DNA of 64,000 bases from Bretschneidera sinensis (GCA_023935145.1 CM043700.1:143386828-143450827), one strand, 5' to 3'. Shown: positions 22,262-34,931, counted from the first letter of the stretch. Made by a program: numbers and translations. Notes: a model not told the origin generated them from the letters alone.

Positions 22262-22544
22262 TAAAAGACCTCATGATTGATTTCGTGATGCGTGATGCTA
22301 AAATAATTTTTCATACTATATTTCCATTACTTTGTTTTTGTATGAATTTTATATATGAACTATGACTATTTTTTTGTGTAAATAAGACGTTTATGTTGAC
22401 TAAAAGAATTTTTGTGGATGATACTTTTATATTTCGAAGAACATTTGCATATAGAATGTTGATATTTAAGTCAAAGTAATATAAAAACATAATTAAAACC
22501 GAAATTCATTTTGCCAACATAAAGACAATTGACTCTGCTGACAT

Positions 22545-22800
22545 TCAGAGACGCTTATATACCGGCGCTTTGAAGTGCCGCTATATACCAACGCGTTGAA
22601 GTGCCACTATATACCAGCGCGTTGAAGTGTCGCCGCTATATACCGGCGCTTTGAAGCGCCGAAAAATTATGTATATTGCGGCGCTTCTTCAAAGCGCCGG
22701 TATTTACGTTTATACACCACACATTCCGACACTTGATCCGGCGCTTCCAAAAAGCGCCAAAAATTCATATTGCGGTGCTTTTAAGCGCTGGAATATGCAA
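22545..22800 (+). repeat. Right subterminal repeat array of the CACTA element
   Basis: At least six GGCGCTTTGAAGCGCC-like palindromic units alternate with CTATATACC spacers. It mirrors the left array and identifies this end of the transposon. Confidence 0.85.
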
Positions 22801-22859
22801 AAAAAAAACACCGACACTGACAATTTATCTTATAATGTAGGTTATTTTATTTTTTAGTG

Positions 22860-23790
22860 ATGCCAATAACATAATTTTTTTAAAAAAATTTTTGGCGAAC
22901 TTTCTCCGTCTTTTCTCACAACAATCCATTTGTAATAGTTAATGCCCCTTAACTAACTCTTCTCCCCGTTTTAAGATCGATCATAAAAAAAAAAAAAAAA
23001 AAAATGAATGTATTACTTTTAATGGTAAACCCACCCTTCCTACACTCCTATAGTCCTATTCATGCACATTGAACTGTCCCATTAAGTTAAGAACAAAGAT
23101 AAAGTTCTGTGAGACTTTATGATGCCATTCGTAGAAGCAAAAGTTAATCTCTCGATCATGAATTTTAGACTGATGAAAAGAACATTCTTGTTCATTTTTA
23201 AAAAGTGGCTTATGCCCTCTTTTGAAGGAACTAGTTCGTTGTAGCCTTGCTGTGATTAAGGAGTAGAATCTGTACCAATGGCACATGCAATTTTGCCTTT
23301 TCTTTTTAGAGAATCTAAAGTTTAACAAGCTTTTGCCTTTAGGCATTTTCTTAGCTCTAAAAGTTTCAGTTGAAATTATTATTATAACCTTTGAATTCTA
23401 ACCATTTATAATTAGGGATTTTGGGTTGAGATTTTTTTAGTAATGTCTTCTTCTTAATCTTTTTCGATACTTTTCTTTTTTTATTTATTTAAAAAACCCC
23501 TTTTTGTGATTTGCAAAAGTGTTTGATTTCCTCCTTAGGAGATTACTTTGTGGTTAGTGGAAATCTCATAGTAAAAGATAAATATCATTTAATATTAAGT
23601 AATACATAAAAGTGGACTCCTAATTAAAGAGGAGGAGAAAGGCACATAAAGGTGATTATCTAACTGCAAAAGACCTTCCCTTTTTTCTGTTAAAGAAAAA
23701 AAAAAAACTTTGCGAAAAGATTAAAATTAAGAAATGACTTAATTATGAAGAAACTTACGTGTATTAATGGATGATATTAGTGAACTAAAA

Positions 23791-23826
<36 letters not shown>

Positions 23827-25745
23827 TTAAAAACAAAATATTTTTAATTAATTTGATATTGATAATTTAAAAATAATTTAAATGTAAAACTTAAAAATAA
23901 CTGTTATCGATAAAAAAAAATTTAAAGTTCCCGATGATATTTCCACTGGTCCAAGCCAATAAAAAACTACTTCCCAGAAGCAGAGACATGTACCAGATGA
24001 AATTGGTACAACTAAAGTACTGAATGGGATGTACCAAAACTTTAGAAATCATGTTACTAAGCCCATCTGATTGGGGTTTTTAACGAATTATAATTATATT
24101 AAAGAGGGGATAGTTATCAGTCTTAAAAATATTTATTAGTAATCATTACGAAATTGAGTAATAATTATTTTAAAAAATTTAAATAATGAAATTATTATTT
24201 AATTTTTTTAAAATTATTAAAAAAAATTTAATTTTATAATAACTTTTATGAAACCGACCCGTGATATCACTATTTATTATATTATATACTCGATCATATC
24301 AATTACATAATAAAACAATGTGTAATTAACCTGAGTAAAGATACTTCAATCATTTTGTAGTTTTTCATTTTTTTTTATTTATCAGTACACTCAATAAATG
24401 ATAGTCTATCATATCAACGATTTGAAATTTTTATTTTTATTTTTCTTAAACTTGTTCATTATGGTTTGAATTTCGTGAAATTATCACTCAATCATCATAA
24501 TTGCTATGATGGATAATGTGAAGAATAATTTTTTTAAAAACTAAAATAAAGATAAATTAGATGACCTTTTATTGCGACTCAACGAATTTTTATGATTCTT
24601 GACGACGTCTAAATATAAAACATTGACTTACTAAAAACAAAAAGTTATGTCACTCAAAAAGAAAAAGGAAAAAGATAGTGATTCTATCCGCTCTCCAATA
24701 TTCATTTGATTTAATAATTATGAACATGAGCTGACAATATGTTCAAGCTGACAGAATCGTTATTAAAAAATAAATTAAAATTAAATAACATTATTATATA
24801 AATCATGCAATTTGCCATTATTTTGACTCATAAAAAATGATTTAACAATTTATAAAAAAAATTTATCGGTAATTTATATGTTTTATTAATTTTATTTTTA
24901 ATAAAATCTCGGTAACAAAAGAATTGTAAAAGAAAATTTGAACGTGTGGACAGTTTTAATAATACTAATATCTTTGCCCACAACTAAAATAATGGTAGTA
25001 AGTTTAGTTCAGTAATTTATTTCTCTTTTTAGTTTTTCAAAAGATGGCCTTGCATGATATTTGTACGTGTGTGGTGCACCTGTGCCACCTAACATGGGTT
25101 ATATCGTCATTATGAAGATTGTAAATGTGAGTAGATATATATTATATGGGTCCACCGAGAATATATCCACCGACAGTGCCCAGTGGGAACAATTAATATT
25201 TCTGAATAAAGAATGTGCAAACTACATCTATGTCCTTTTGTTTTCTACAGTTGTTAATACTTAATAGTTAAAGTCCGTTTGATTAACAGTATAAATAATT
25301 TATGATTTTTCAAATGGTTTATAATAAAATAATAAATTATTTAATATTTTAAAAAATAAAACCACTTCATATATTTATTTTAAGAGTTTCTGGATTAGTT
25401 TTTTATTTATAAAAAGTATAAACCATAAAATAATGTTCTAAACAAGACGGGAGGGGTAACGTAACAACGAAACAACATATACTTATTTAAAAGAAACATA
25501 ATGTTTTTTTATTATTGAAATGATGCTATATAAGTATAATGATTCTATGAATTCATAACACTACTGTAATATTTGTATTTTTAAAATATAAATAAAAAAT
25601 AATTTAATAAATACAATATGAAATTAAAATAATATATATATGTGCGTATGAAAGTTTTATTATTAAATAAAATAATTTATTAAAAAAAAATTGATGTACA
25701 ACACCTGAAAGTCTAATTGTTGCATATGTTACATGCATTTGGACA
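22860..25745. other. Gene-poor AT-rich region
   Basis: It contains an A-run (about 22985-23004) and a (TA)n microsatellite at about 23793-23822. A 96-codon minus ORF (23056-23346, MPKGKSLLNFRFSKKK...) is unrecognised and has no supporting signals. Nothing else coding is seen. Confidence 0.4.
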
Positions 25746-25746
25746 T

Positions 25747-27571
25747 GTTACAATTCGGAGAAATGGTGCAGACAGTTGGTTGGGGGGTGATTTATATAAA
25801 AAATGATTTTTTATATGATTTTATTTTATTTACAAAATCATGTTGGGTTTTCTTCTTTCTTCGATACAAATTATTTTATTTTTTAAACACTTGAGGATTG
25901 AAATAAATATTTAAAGAGTAAAATTTTGAAGAAATTTACGGGATAATTTTATAAAAAATCACGGAAAGCTCTTAGAAAAACAAAAAGTAATAATGTGAAT
26001 TTTATTTTTTAAATTTAGCATACATGAAATTTTCCAGAATTCAATGTGAAATTTTCAAAGGGTGTGAATTACGGAGAAATTAATGAATAAATTAAAATTT
26101 TTAATATAATATATTATGTCAGGTGTTGACGATCAGCAATTGGAAGAAATTGCTGAAAGGAGCATGAAAGGCAAGGATCCACAGATAGCTCTAAATGCTA
26201 CGTGGTGGGTTAGATTTACTTGAAGTAATCAAGATAAATATGAAATAAATAGTGATAATATTTGAATAAATTATTAACTTATGATATGATAATAGATGAA
26301 AGTTTGTTGATGGGTATGATAGAAATAATTGATATGTAGAGAATTATTATATGAGAAGTAATATTATTAGAATAATGAGTCGAATTAATAATGAAGGTGA
26401 TAAATGAAATTCTTGACGAGCTATGGTTGATGATTTGATATGATATATGAGGAGAGGAATTAATGAAATTGATCAAATAATAATTTGAGAAAAAACAGGA
26501 TAGTTAATTTAAATGTCTGAATACATACTTGTTTTTATATTATTGTTCATATCATATTTCATATCATTATTCATATACATATACATTAAATAAATGAAAA
26601 CCGTGATAACCAGTATATGCTGGTGAGAAATGAAAACCGTGACAATTGGTATATGGTAGAAATAAATGAAAACCGTGACAACTGGTATATGCCGGTGAGA
26701 AATGAAAATTGTTACAGCCGATATATACTGGTGAGAAATGAAAACCGTGACAGTCGGTATATGCTAGTGATAAAAGAACCAGGAAGGCAGCCAGTCTAAG
26801 GTAAAAAATGTCGACATGTGGAAAGACGTTCCTAAATAATAATTTATACATTGCATATGTTTTAAATATTGATTTTTATTACTGAGATGCTAAAGTGTTG
26901 TTCTTGATAGTAAATTTATTGATAAATGAATGAGTCTCACAGAGAGACAGATATGAAGAGAAATAAATATGAAAGTATGATATGATAAGAACTATCTAAG
27001 TGATAAATTACATGTTGTGAACTTCATAACGAGGTAATTATGAGATAGAATTGATAGTCTCAATATGACTAAATATATGAAAAGATGAGATTGATAAAGG
27101 ATGAGGATTATGATATGAGTACTAATAATATAATGATATTTTCAAATTATATGATATATAGATGAATGAATATTGGAAAACTATTTATACAAATTGAATA
27201 CTTCTAGTAAATTTAATTCACTGAGCTTGTGAAACTCACCCCTCATTATTAAATAATTTCAGGTAATAGACATGACAGATAGATTGGTGAGCTGATTTTT
27301 AGGCCGAGTCATTATCTGTAAGCCACGTGGTCCACATCCTCAGACTAATGGAAAGAAAAAAAAATATGTAAATATTCATGCATACTATGTTAGATATACT
27401 ATTCAGTTGAGATCTGAATGATGTAACTCCCCTGTTGAGGGTTGAGGATTTATGTATATAGATCATTCAGTTGTTGTTTTTATATTGTTGCATATATGTG
27501 TCATGCTGAGATTTTCAAAATGTGACATTGTCTTGGGGGTGGCTAACCCATGATGAGTCGTTACAACTATA
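25747..27571 (+). mobile_element. Probable LTR of a Ty3/gypsy-type element
   Basis: The right part reads CACTGAGCTTGTGAAACTCACCCC...TTTCAGGTAATAGACATGAC and ends GGTGGCTAACCC...GAGTCGTTACA. This layout is typical near the 3' end of gypsy LTRs. A possible left end is TGTTACAATTCGG at 25747. No primer-binding site follows at 27572 and no pol sequence is seen, so it would be a solo or truncated LTR. The left boundary is uncertain. Confidence 0.35.
26596..26775. repeat. 36-bp minisatellite, five copies
   Basis: GAAAACCGTGACAA-TGGTATATG-TGGTGAGAAAT starts at 26596, 26632, 26668, 26704 and 26740, exactly 36 bp apart with a few substitutions. It stays open as a 12-residue repeat (NRDNWYMLVRNE) on the plus strand. 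Confidence 0.9.
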
Positions 27572-27589
27572 GCTGGCAATATTCACGTG

Positions 27590-27990
27590 CAAAGAGATTT
27601 GAAAGTCTAATCCCATATAAAAAAATGGATTAATGAAGAACATAAATACGGTGATGGAATAAAAACTCACTGCTTCAACCTTTTGAGTTCATTTGATTTT
27701 CAACATCATATATTGGACATTCGCTTGGTAAACTCCCAAAACCTAAGTTTATTCCAAACATCATACAAGTGGTATAAGAGTTAATGATTCACTTGAGCAT
27801 GAAAGATCATATAGTTGACTCCGAGATACTCGTTGTGGTATAATCGAACAACTAAGAGAGCTCAAAGAACTCGTGTGACATGAACTGAGACTCACAAATG
27901 AAGAAGAGATTGTTAAGAATATTTTATCTTTTTGTTGCCCGAGTAACATTGTTCTTGAAGAAATTCTTTTTTGCATCGGGTGTAAAACTT
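27590..27990 (+). mobile_element. Possible retroelement LTR remnant with degenerate primer-binding site
   Basis: The order GAAAGTCTAATCCCATATAAAAAAATGG..., AACTCACTGCTTCAACCTTTTGAG, then CAAGTGGTATAAGAGTTAATG (near 27768) resembles plant Copia LTRs that end before TGGTATCAGAGC. It is diverged, and no second LTR or pol was found. Confidence 0.3.
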
Positions 27991-28287
27991 ATTTTTGCAT
28001 TGGAGTGGAAAACTTGACAGATAATTTTAAAGAACCTCACTAGTAATATTTGTATATATTCAATTACATTATTAATAAAAATTTTAAAATTATCAATTAA
28101 ATTTTTATTTTGATATAAATATGAATTTTATGCCGGGTTATGAATCTCTCTCTTGTCTTTGCTCGTGAAAAAAAATGATGTCCCCTGAAATAAAATGAAA
28201 CAAATGAATTATATATATGTCCATTTAGTTTCTGTGAGTTATGCTGATAAAACAAATTTAGTGGATAAGAAGTTGATTAAGAGGAGA

Positions 28288-28549
28288 TTCTTTATCATTC
28301 CCATTAACCAATGAAGGATTTTGAAATTAAGGAAGATACCTCTATCTTTAATCTAATCATTGAACTCTTAAATGACCAAAAGGCCCTCAATATAAGGCTA
28401 AATTGAGTATGAAAAAAATCTTTGTCATTCCCATTAACCAATGAAGGATTCTGAAATTGAGGAAGATACCTATATCTTTAATCTAATCATTGAAGTCTTA
28501 AATGACCAAAAAGCTCTCAATATAAGGGTAAATTGAGTATGAAAAATCT
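28288..28549. repeat. 130-bp tandem duplication
   Basis: CATTCCCATTAACCAATGAAGG occurs at 28296 and 28426. The two 130-bp units differ at roughly ten positions and each ends AAATTGAGTATGAAAAA. Confidence 0.85.
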
Positions 28550-30459
28550 TTTCTCTGTAAGGAGATAATTACAAACAAAAGCAGAGGCACGTTGCAGTCT
28601 TTCTCATTTTATTTTATTTCTTTTCTTGGCAGTCGGAAAAGCAACTATTGTCCTAACACTATGTTTGGCAACCACGAAAAGGTTGGGAGCCAAAGAATTA
28701 AACTTCACATTATCAAAAAATAACAAAATAAAACTGTATTAGTAATATTGCTGTATTAGTTATTATTTTTCCTTTTTAATGAGTCGGGTATTTGGACAAG
28801 AGATTACTTTTTTATGGGTGTATGTTTCAAAATAAAAAATATGTAAGATTAATGAAATTTCAATCGGACACACGTTTTAATTTTTAAAACTTAAAAAACT
28901 TATTTTTCAAAAATAAATGCTTCGATTTTTTAAATCTAAGGCTTTGATAATTATATTCTCAACTTCGGATTAAAAATGTCTCAACTCTTTTCATGGGGTG
29001 GTCGTTAAAGATATGAATTAGCATTGTCCAAACAAAGAAATTTAATTAATAGGAAAATGAAGAAATCTGTAACATATAACTTAACTCAAATTGGAGCAAA
29101 TCTTAAGAATTAATTAATCATGAAGAACTGATGGCCACCGCACGTACGGCTCAAAAGGACGATTAAGATATATAATACGGAGTAACCAATTAGTTATAAG
29201 CATGTGCGCACTTTCATGGTGGTAGGGAACACCGACCTAATTTCCCCATCCAATCACGTGATTTGCGTCACGATCATTTGTATCAATCTTATGTGTACAT
29301 CCACTTTCATTATGTGGATATGACTTGGTGCTAATAATAAAATGGTTTTTATTTTGAAAAACAAAACAAAAAACTAAATCGAACACTGAAAAAGAGAAAA
29401 TGGTGCCTTTTCTGGCTAAGGCATCGGTTCAGCCATTGCCCACTCTGAAAATGAAATTGCTTAAGGAATGCAGTAAGGACCTCCAATCATCAATAAAAAG
29501 ACCATTAGGTAAGATATAAAATCTAATTGTTGTTAGCTTTCTTTTAACAATCATTTCCAATAATTAATATAAAAACCACCTTTTAATTGGTGACAAATTA
29601 ATAATTCAATGCAGAGGCATGGCTTGTAGATATCTAAAAACACATGATATTTGCATACTAAGAGGCATGCCTTGTAGAGGTGTCTACATGTTTCCCTCAC
29701 AAAAGACAACCCCAGCTTCACCTGTACCTTAATTATTTAGTTTAAGTTATATTATAATCCCCATATAAAAATTTTAGATAAAATTTGGTCAATCTAAAGA
29801 GTGTGCCTATTATATATATTTTAAATGTGAATTAGTACTGGTTTCAATTAAATAAAGGTTAATATTTTAAGAAAATAAATAAAAGAATCTGCAGCCACAA
29901 TTAAGTCTATTATGATCTTTAATTAGCAGGAAAATAAACAAATAAAAGGTCGTTTAATGTGGTCTTCAGGGGATTAATATTTGATTTTCTTATGATAATT
30001 TAAAATGCTTTTATTTTACTTTATTTTATTTTATGGGTACTTGATCATGTTAATACACAAGACAATCAGTAGTAATTCACCGACACTTAGATCTTTACAT
30101 AAAGCTCTAATCTTTCTCGTAACATTATCTTACACTCGAGTCCACTTGCAAAAAGATTATTAATTTTTTTAATTTGGATTACACGTTAGGAGATATGTTA
30201 GAATATAAAAATGAATAGTTAGACTCTTTATCTATCCGATTATTTTTTTTACCAAACAAGTATAACGTATGATACAATGATTTTATTACAATGTTAATTT
30301 ACAATACTATCAAATAACTCGCATGTCAGAGAGTTGAATATGAAACCATGTGGTTTTAGGTCTCAATATTGATTTTTCTACCACTAAACTAAGGCTTCAA
30401 TGGCTTATTAAACTAAACTTAATTTTAGAATAATTTAACACCAACTATGATAAACATAC
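28550..30459. other. Gene-poor AT-rich region
   Basis: Apart from the possible two-exon mini-ORF at 29400-29637, no gene, RNA or well-defined repeat is seen. Confidence 0.4.
29400..29637 (+). CDS. Possible two-exon mini-gene or gene relic (43 codons)
   Basis: ATG at 29400 opens MVPFLAKASVQPLPTLKM... and runs to a consensus donor (TTAG/GTAAGA, after 29508). An acceptor AATTCAATGCAG ends at 29614, and splicing there keeps the frame to ...RPLEAWLVDI and a stop at 29635-29637. The ATG is preceded by AAAGAGAAAA, which is favourable. The protein family is not recognised. It may be the 5' end of a lost gene. Confidence 0.25.
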
Positions 30460-30462
30460 TTA

Positions 30463-31396
30463 GGGTCAATTTGGTTCATGAACAGGATTACAGTAAGATA
30501 TGATTATGATTATATTGAGATAAGATTATGATGGATTAAAAGTGAGACTATTTTAGGTTTATGTTTGGTTCAAAAAATTTCAAGATTGGGATTAAAGTGG
30601 GATAATAAATATAAAGACTAAAATTTCATTATCATTTTTTTTATTATAAATCCTTTATATATATATATATATAATCATAATTTTTCCTTCATTTTCCTCC
30701 TTTTTCCTCCTCTAATTCATGACAGAGAGAGTTTTTTTTTCCCTTCATCTTCCTTCAAGAGTTATGATCGTCGGTTCAAGACGAGTTCAATGATGGCAGC
30801 CACTCAACTTAAAAGTCACCGAAAGAGTAGATCGACGATGGTTTGATGGTTTTCTGTCATTTTTCGATGGAATCTCGACGAACAAACACCAGATTCGAAT
30901 AAATCGAGGAATTCCGAATCGGAGGGTGCGATTGGATTTTGGTGGAGTAACTTTCCGGCGACTGGTGGCAACCGACGTCGGTAGTGGCAGATCTTTACGA
31001 AACTTTGTGGTTTCGATCGTGAGATCCTCCTGATGCTGATGGTGTGAGTGGTGCCAATTGAAATTCGTCAGAAAATGACGGAGATGAAGAAGAGATGAGA
31101 GGAAACTTGCTGGAATTTGCTAGAAACTTGCAGAAAAAAAGGGGAGGAAGAAGAAAATGAGGAGAAAGAAAAAGAAAGTGGAAGGGAAAAATGATCTGTG
31201 AAAAAAAAATCCGTCCCAACCGGTGGTATTAGGTCTATACCAAAGGATGAGTGGGATAGAATCCATGGAATTATAATTGTTTTTGTCCCACGCTAATCCC
31301 ATGTGAACAGTTAATCTTAAAATCAAACGTGAGATTAAGTAGTTATGTGAGACTAATTTAATCATATCTATCTTTAGTACCCAAAACAAACAGCCC
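30463..31396. mobile_element. Non-autonomous PIF/Harbinger-type element
   Basis: The left end is GGGTCAATTTGGTTC and the right end, read inversely, GGGCTGTTTGTTTTG. TTA is duplicated at 30460-30462 and 31397-31399. The size (934 bp), TTA target and GGG(N)TTTG(G/T)TT termini are those of PIF/Harbinger (Tourist-like) elements. No transposase is encoded. The interior is GA/CT-rich and may include unrelated captured sequence (30720-31200). Confidence 0.7.
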
Positions 31397-31399
31397 TTA

Positions 31400-32299
31400 A
31401 TATACTTATCACGTGTATGTCTGGAGAAAAAAAAAAATCAAAAACGACATACGTAGAAGTTACCATGACATGGGAGAAGAAGAAAATAAGGAAAAGGAAT
31501 GCTCTATCAATCCATTTGCGGACCACAATAAGCACATCATAATTAATTTGGGTTGAACTAAGCTCGTCTTCTCTTTCAATAATGGATTACACAGTAAGCT
31601 AACTAATCCATCATTACGTTCTTAGATTTTGTAACTGGTTTTATTATTTCGAGTCCATAATCCTTAGATTAAAAAAGATAACCGAATATTCTTTTAATCT
31701 AATTGTTGAGAACTCGACTCATAAAAAAAAAATTTAATTGATAAAAACAAAGTTTAAATGCTTAAATCAATATCGTTTAAATTCGTTCAAAACAAAATTA
31801 CTTCTATTTACTTTAAATGATTTTTATTTAAGTATTATTATACCAAGGCAAAAATAACTTTGTTTAATTGAAAACAACCTCAAATGTGATAGGAGGGCCC
31901 ATTTGTTAGACTGTAATGTGATCACTTGATTCAGATTGTACTAACTATTTTCTTACCCTTTACTTAAAAAGCAGTCAATCACTTAATTGGTTAACCTAAA
32001 AGTTTGAGCCTAATCTAAAGTTTTTCTCTTTACTTATAAAAGGGTTTAGAAAATCACATCACGTAAAAGTTGTATGAAAATTGTTCAAATGACGTTAGCC
32101 ATTATATAAGCATATCAATATCATACATTACTTGTAATTTTATCTAATGGACATTAAAATAAATGATAAAATTTGATTGATTAGCCTTAAAATTGACTCA
32201 TTTTTTATTTTATTTTTATCTTTTTTACTAATCACACTTTCAAATTGACAATGACCTAATCGTAATAATCTGAAAGAAAAAAAATTGAAATTAAATATC
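31400..32299. other. AT-rich intergenic stretch
   Basis: No ORF, RNA gene or repeat of note is seen. Confidence 0.4.
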
Positions 32300-32695
32300 T
32301 ATATTTTATTTAACTTCAAATCTTTTCGGATGTCTTCGGTTGTGTGGATACAACAAATGACGACCTAATGCAATTTTGTTGATTGCATTTTGATATCAAA
32401 TTTTAAAAAATTTCGATTACATATTTTTTTTTTTGTAAAAATACCTATGACTATAAGTTTTGATATTTTTGATAGATCTATAGTTTATAAAAATTATGAA
32501 AATTACTCAAAATCAATTATTTTTATATTTTATTTAATTTTGAATCCTCTTGAATGTCTTTGATTGTAGATACATGACATATTAGAGTCAAAGATAGTTT
32601 TGTTATTGAATGCATTTTGATCCTAGACTTTTAAACGTTTTCAGTTACACTATTGAATTTTACAAAATTACCCTCAATTATATGTTTTAAATAGA
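32300..32695. repeat. Diverged tandem duplication (about 220-bp spacing)
   Basis: TTTATTTAACTTCAAATCTTTTCGGATGTC...GATTGCATTTTGAT near 32305 is echoed by TTTATTTAATTTTGAATCCTCTTGAATGTC...GAATGCATTTTGAT near 32530. The order is the same, with many substitutions. Confidence 0.55.
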
Positions 32696-33602
32696 AATGG
32701 ATCAACTATATCACTTTTTTTGCATGGAGCAAGAAAGGAATTATTAGAGTTAGGATCCAAGCTCCCAATAATTAATGCATTATTAGAGCAAGGAAAATTC
32801 AAAGTATTCTACACCTTAGGTTGCTTTTCACTAACTATTGCTACAATGTGCTATTCTCTTGGCAGGACAAGGTTTTATTGTTTTCTTTTTCCTCTTCTTT
32901 TTTGGATAAAGTGTTTATTTTGTTTTTAGCTATTCTGTGGACTACCAAAAACGATTGATTAGCTAGTCTTGTTCTCTCTTTCTGTAATTTAATTGTTCTA
33001 GCTAGTATTCATAAAAAAAAGAAAAAGTTCTAGCTAATAGGCTAGCTGCATATAGAAACATCGATCACTCATTTAATAAATTCATTTTCAAAGTTTAAAA
33101 ATGAAAGTGATTTATTAGTTTCATCAATTGATGTTGGTCCATTACACTTGCGAGCCCACTTGGAAATTATGTTGCAATATGAGCCAACATTAATATCAAT
33201 TGATATTGGCCCATAATATCAAATGCAAATCATGAATAGAATTAATAGGGGTCTTGGAAAACAAGTCAGACTAAGATAAAAGTGAAAATTAATAACATTC
33301 ATAGTACAATATTGAAAATTTTCAACAACAAATTAAGAACTTGAAAACAAACTCTCATATAAAGTTTCAACCAACAAACCAAACATCCACCATAGTACAC
33401 AGATAAACCAAAAAGGTAATCCACAATATGAAAGAATAGGCCGACATCCCTAAGTTGTACAAACATCGATCAATCTTGCACAACAACACAAATATATCCT
33501 ACCAATTAACTAGAAATTTATGATAATATGCACTTAAATTCCCAACTCCTAAAGCAAAGGCAATGAGAGGTAGAGAGCTTCAATTCTAGAGCCTCATAAG
33601 GG

Positions 33603-33633
<31 letters not shown>

Positions 33634-33642
33634 ATCTTTTTC

Positions 33643-33779
33643 CTAGAAAGTAACGAGATTCTCCATATAATCACGAGCTTCATAAGTGGAATGAGCTCAG
33701 GTGAGTTGAACATCATTCAACAATAATTGTATATGATTCAAATCATAAAACATCATCGAATCATCATCACTCTCCTCTT
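33643..33779 (-). pseudogene. F-box copy 1: duplicated C-terminal fragment
   Basis: The minus-strand translation (EESDDDSMMFYDLNHIQLLL..., then YEARDYMENLVTF and stop) matches the C-terminus of the intact gene at 52886 (SMKFFDLNSRQLLNTI...YEGHDYVESLVTF). It ends at the TRIM-like insertion at 33780. This is the extra copy made by the 2,155-bp duplication. Confidence 0.8.
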
Positions 33780-34931
33780 TGTTGGGAATTCTGACATTTC
33801 AAAACAACTACACAATCATAATAGCAAAAATAAAGAAAAAATAAACATAATAATTTATAACGTGGTTTGACACTTTTTGCCTATATCCAGAGCCAATCAT
33901 TATTCCATTACTTTTGTAACTTTTGGACAGAGGAAAGTTGTTAAAACTTACTACATCACAATACTCCACTACTTTTGAAACTTTTTGGATGGATGAAAGT
34001 TACTAAAACTCATTACACCACAATACACAATTTTTCTAGACAAAACTGTATGAAAACTTTCCCCAATCTCATAACCCAAAACCCTACCCAATGTTCACTC
34101 AACCCTTGGATCCCTTTCGTCTGACCAACTATTCATGGTTAACGAATAGGGGTGAGAAACTGCATCTCTTGATGTCTATATTTATAATAACTAGTTCCCA
34201 TATCATTTTCACACATAGACGATGTGGGACTAGAACTACTTACAATAACACTTTTCTTCGATGTGAGATTTGAAAAGTATCCCAACAAATTCCTTCTTTG
34301 ATTCAAATCCTTGAGCACTTCGATCTCTGGTTCGGATTTGCCTTCAGCCGATCAAAAACACCCTGTTTTAATCGAGCCTTCAATACCACTTAATCAGATT
34401 TTGGGCCTAATCCCAACAATCCTCCACCTAGGCGTAAAATCTGATCTTTAACAACAAATTTGTCTTGCTTCTTCACTGCATCAATTCTCTGAATTTTTGC
34501 CGTTGTCAAACCTTAGCTGTGCTACCACTTGTTGGGGATTCTGACATCCCAAAACAACTACGCAATCATAATAGCAAAAATAAAAAGAAAACAATGGTTC
34601 GACACCTCTTACCTACGTCCACGAGCCAATCGTTATTCCACTATTTTTGCAACTTTTGGATGGAGGGAGCTGTTAAAACTCACTACACTATAATACTCCA
34701 CTACTTTTGCAACTTTTCGAGGGAGAAAAGTTGTTAAAACTTATTACACCACAATACACGATTTTTCTAGACAAAACTATATGAAAACTCTCCACAGTCT
34801 TACAACCCAAAACCCCAATACACCAAATGTTCACTCAACCCTTAGATCCTTCTCATATGGCCAATTATTCCTAGTTAAGGAATAAGGGTGGGAAATTACA
34901 TCTCTCGATGCCTATATTTATAATAACTAAG
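33780..34931 (-). mobile_element. TRIM-like LTR element, copy 1 (right LTR truncated)
   Basis: The left LTR (33780-34418, 639 bp) runs TGTTGGGAATT...AATCCCAACA. A 111-bp interior follows, and the second LTR starts at 34530 and is cut at 34931 by the duplication junction. On the minus strand the interior starts with a degenerate primer-binding site (TGGTAGCACAGC) and ends with a purine-rich CCTAGGTGGAGGAT. It encodes no protein. The tiny interior is that of a TRIM, though the LTRs are longer than usual. Confidence 0.8.

Larger units (their letters stand above)
16528..22859 (+). mobile_element. CACTA (En/Spm) DNA transposon, deleted and decayed
   Basis: The left end starts CACTAGAAGATAA. The right end, read on the minus strand, starts CACTAAAAAATAA, so 11 of the first 13 bases agree. 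Both subterminal regions (16605-16800 and 22545-22800) carry many copies of GGCGCTT/AAGCGCC-type motifs, the hallmark of CACTA subterminal arrays. Inside are the C-terminal DUF4216 part of a TNP2-type gene and a second gene of the Ptta/En/Spm transposase family. The large TNP2 catalytic region is absent and the second gene is frameshifted, so the element is non-autonomous. The 3-bp flanks (TAG before, ATG after) do not match, so the target duplication has changed or been lost. Confidence 0.85.
32777..34931. repeat. First copy of a 2,155-bp tandem duplication
   Basis: GCATTATTAGAGCAAGG at 32777 reappears at 34932, 2,155 bp later, and the following 1.1 kb matches almost throughout. The unit contains F-box 3' flank, the F-box tail, a TRIM-like LTR, its 111-bp interior and part of the second LTR. 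The junction at 34931/34932 cuts the second LTR of this copy. Confidence 0.85.

Noticed and set aside
33605..33632. (CA)n(TA)n run as a CRISPR-like or regulatory repeat
   Set aside because: It is a plain microsatellite; nothing in this plant DNA suggests a CRISPR array.
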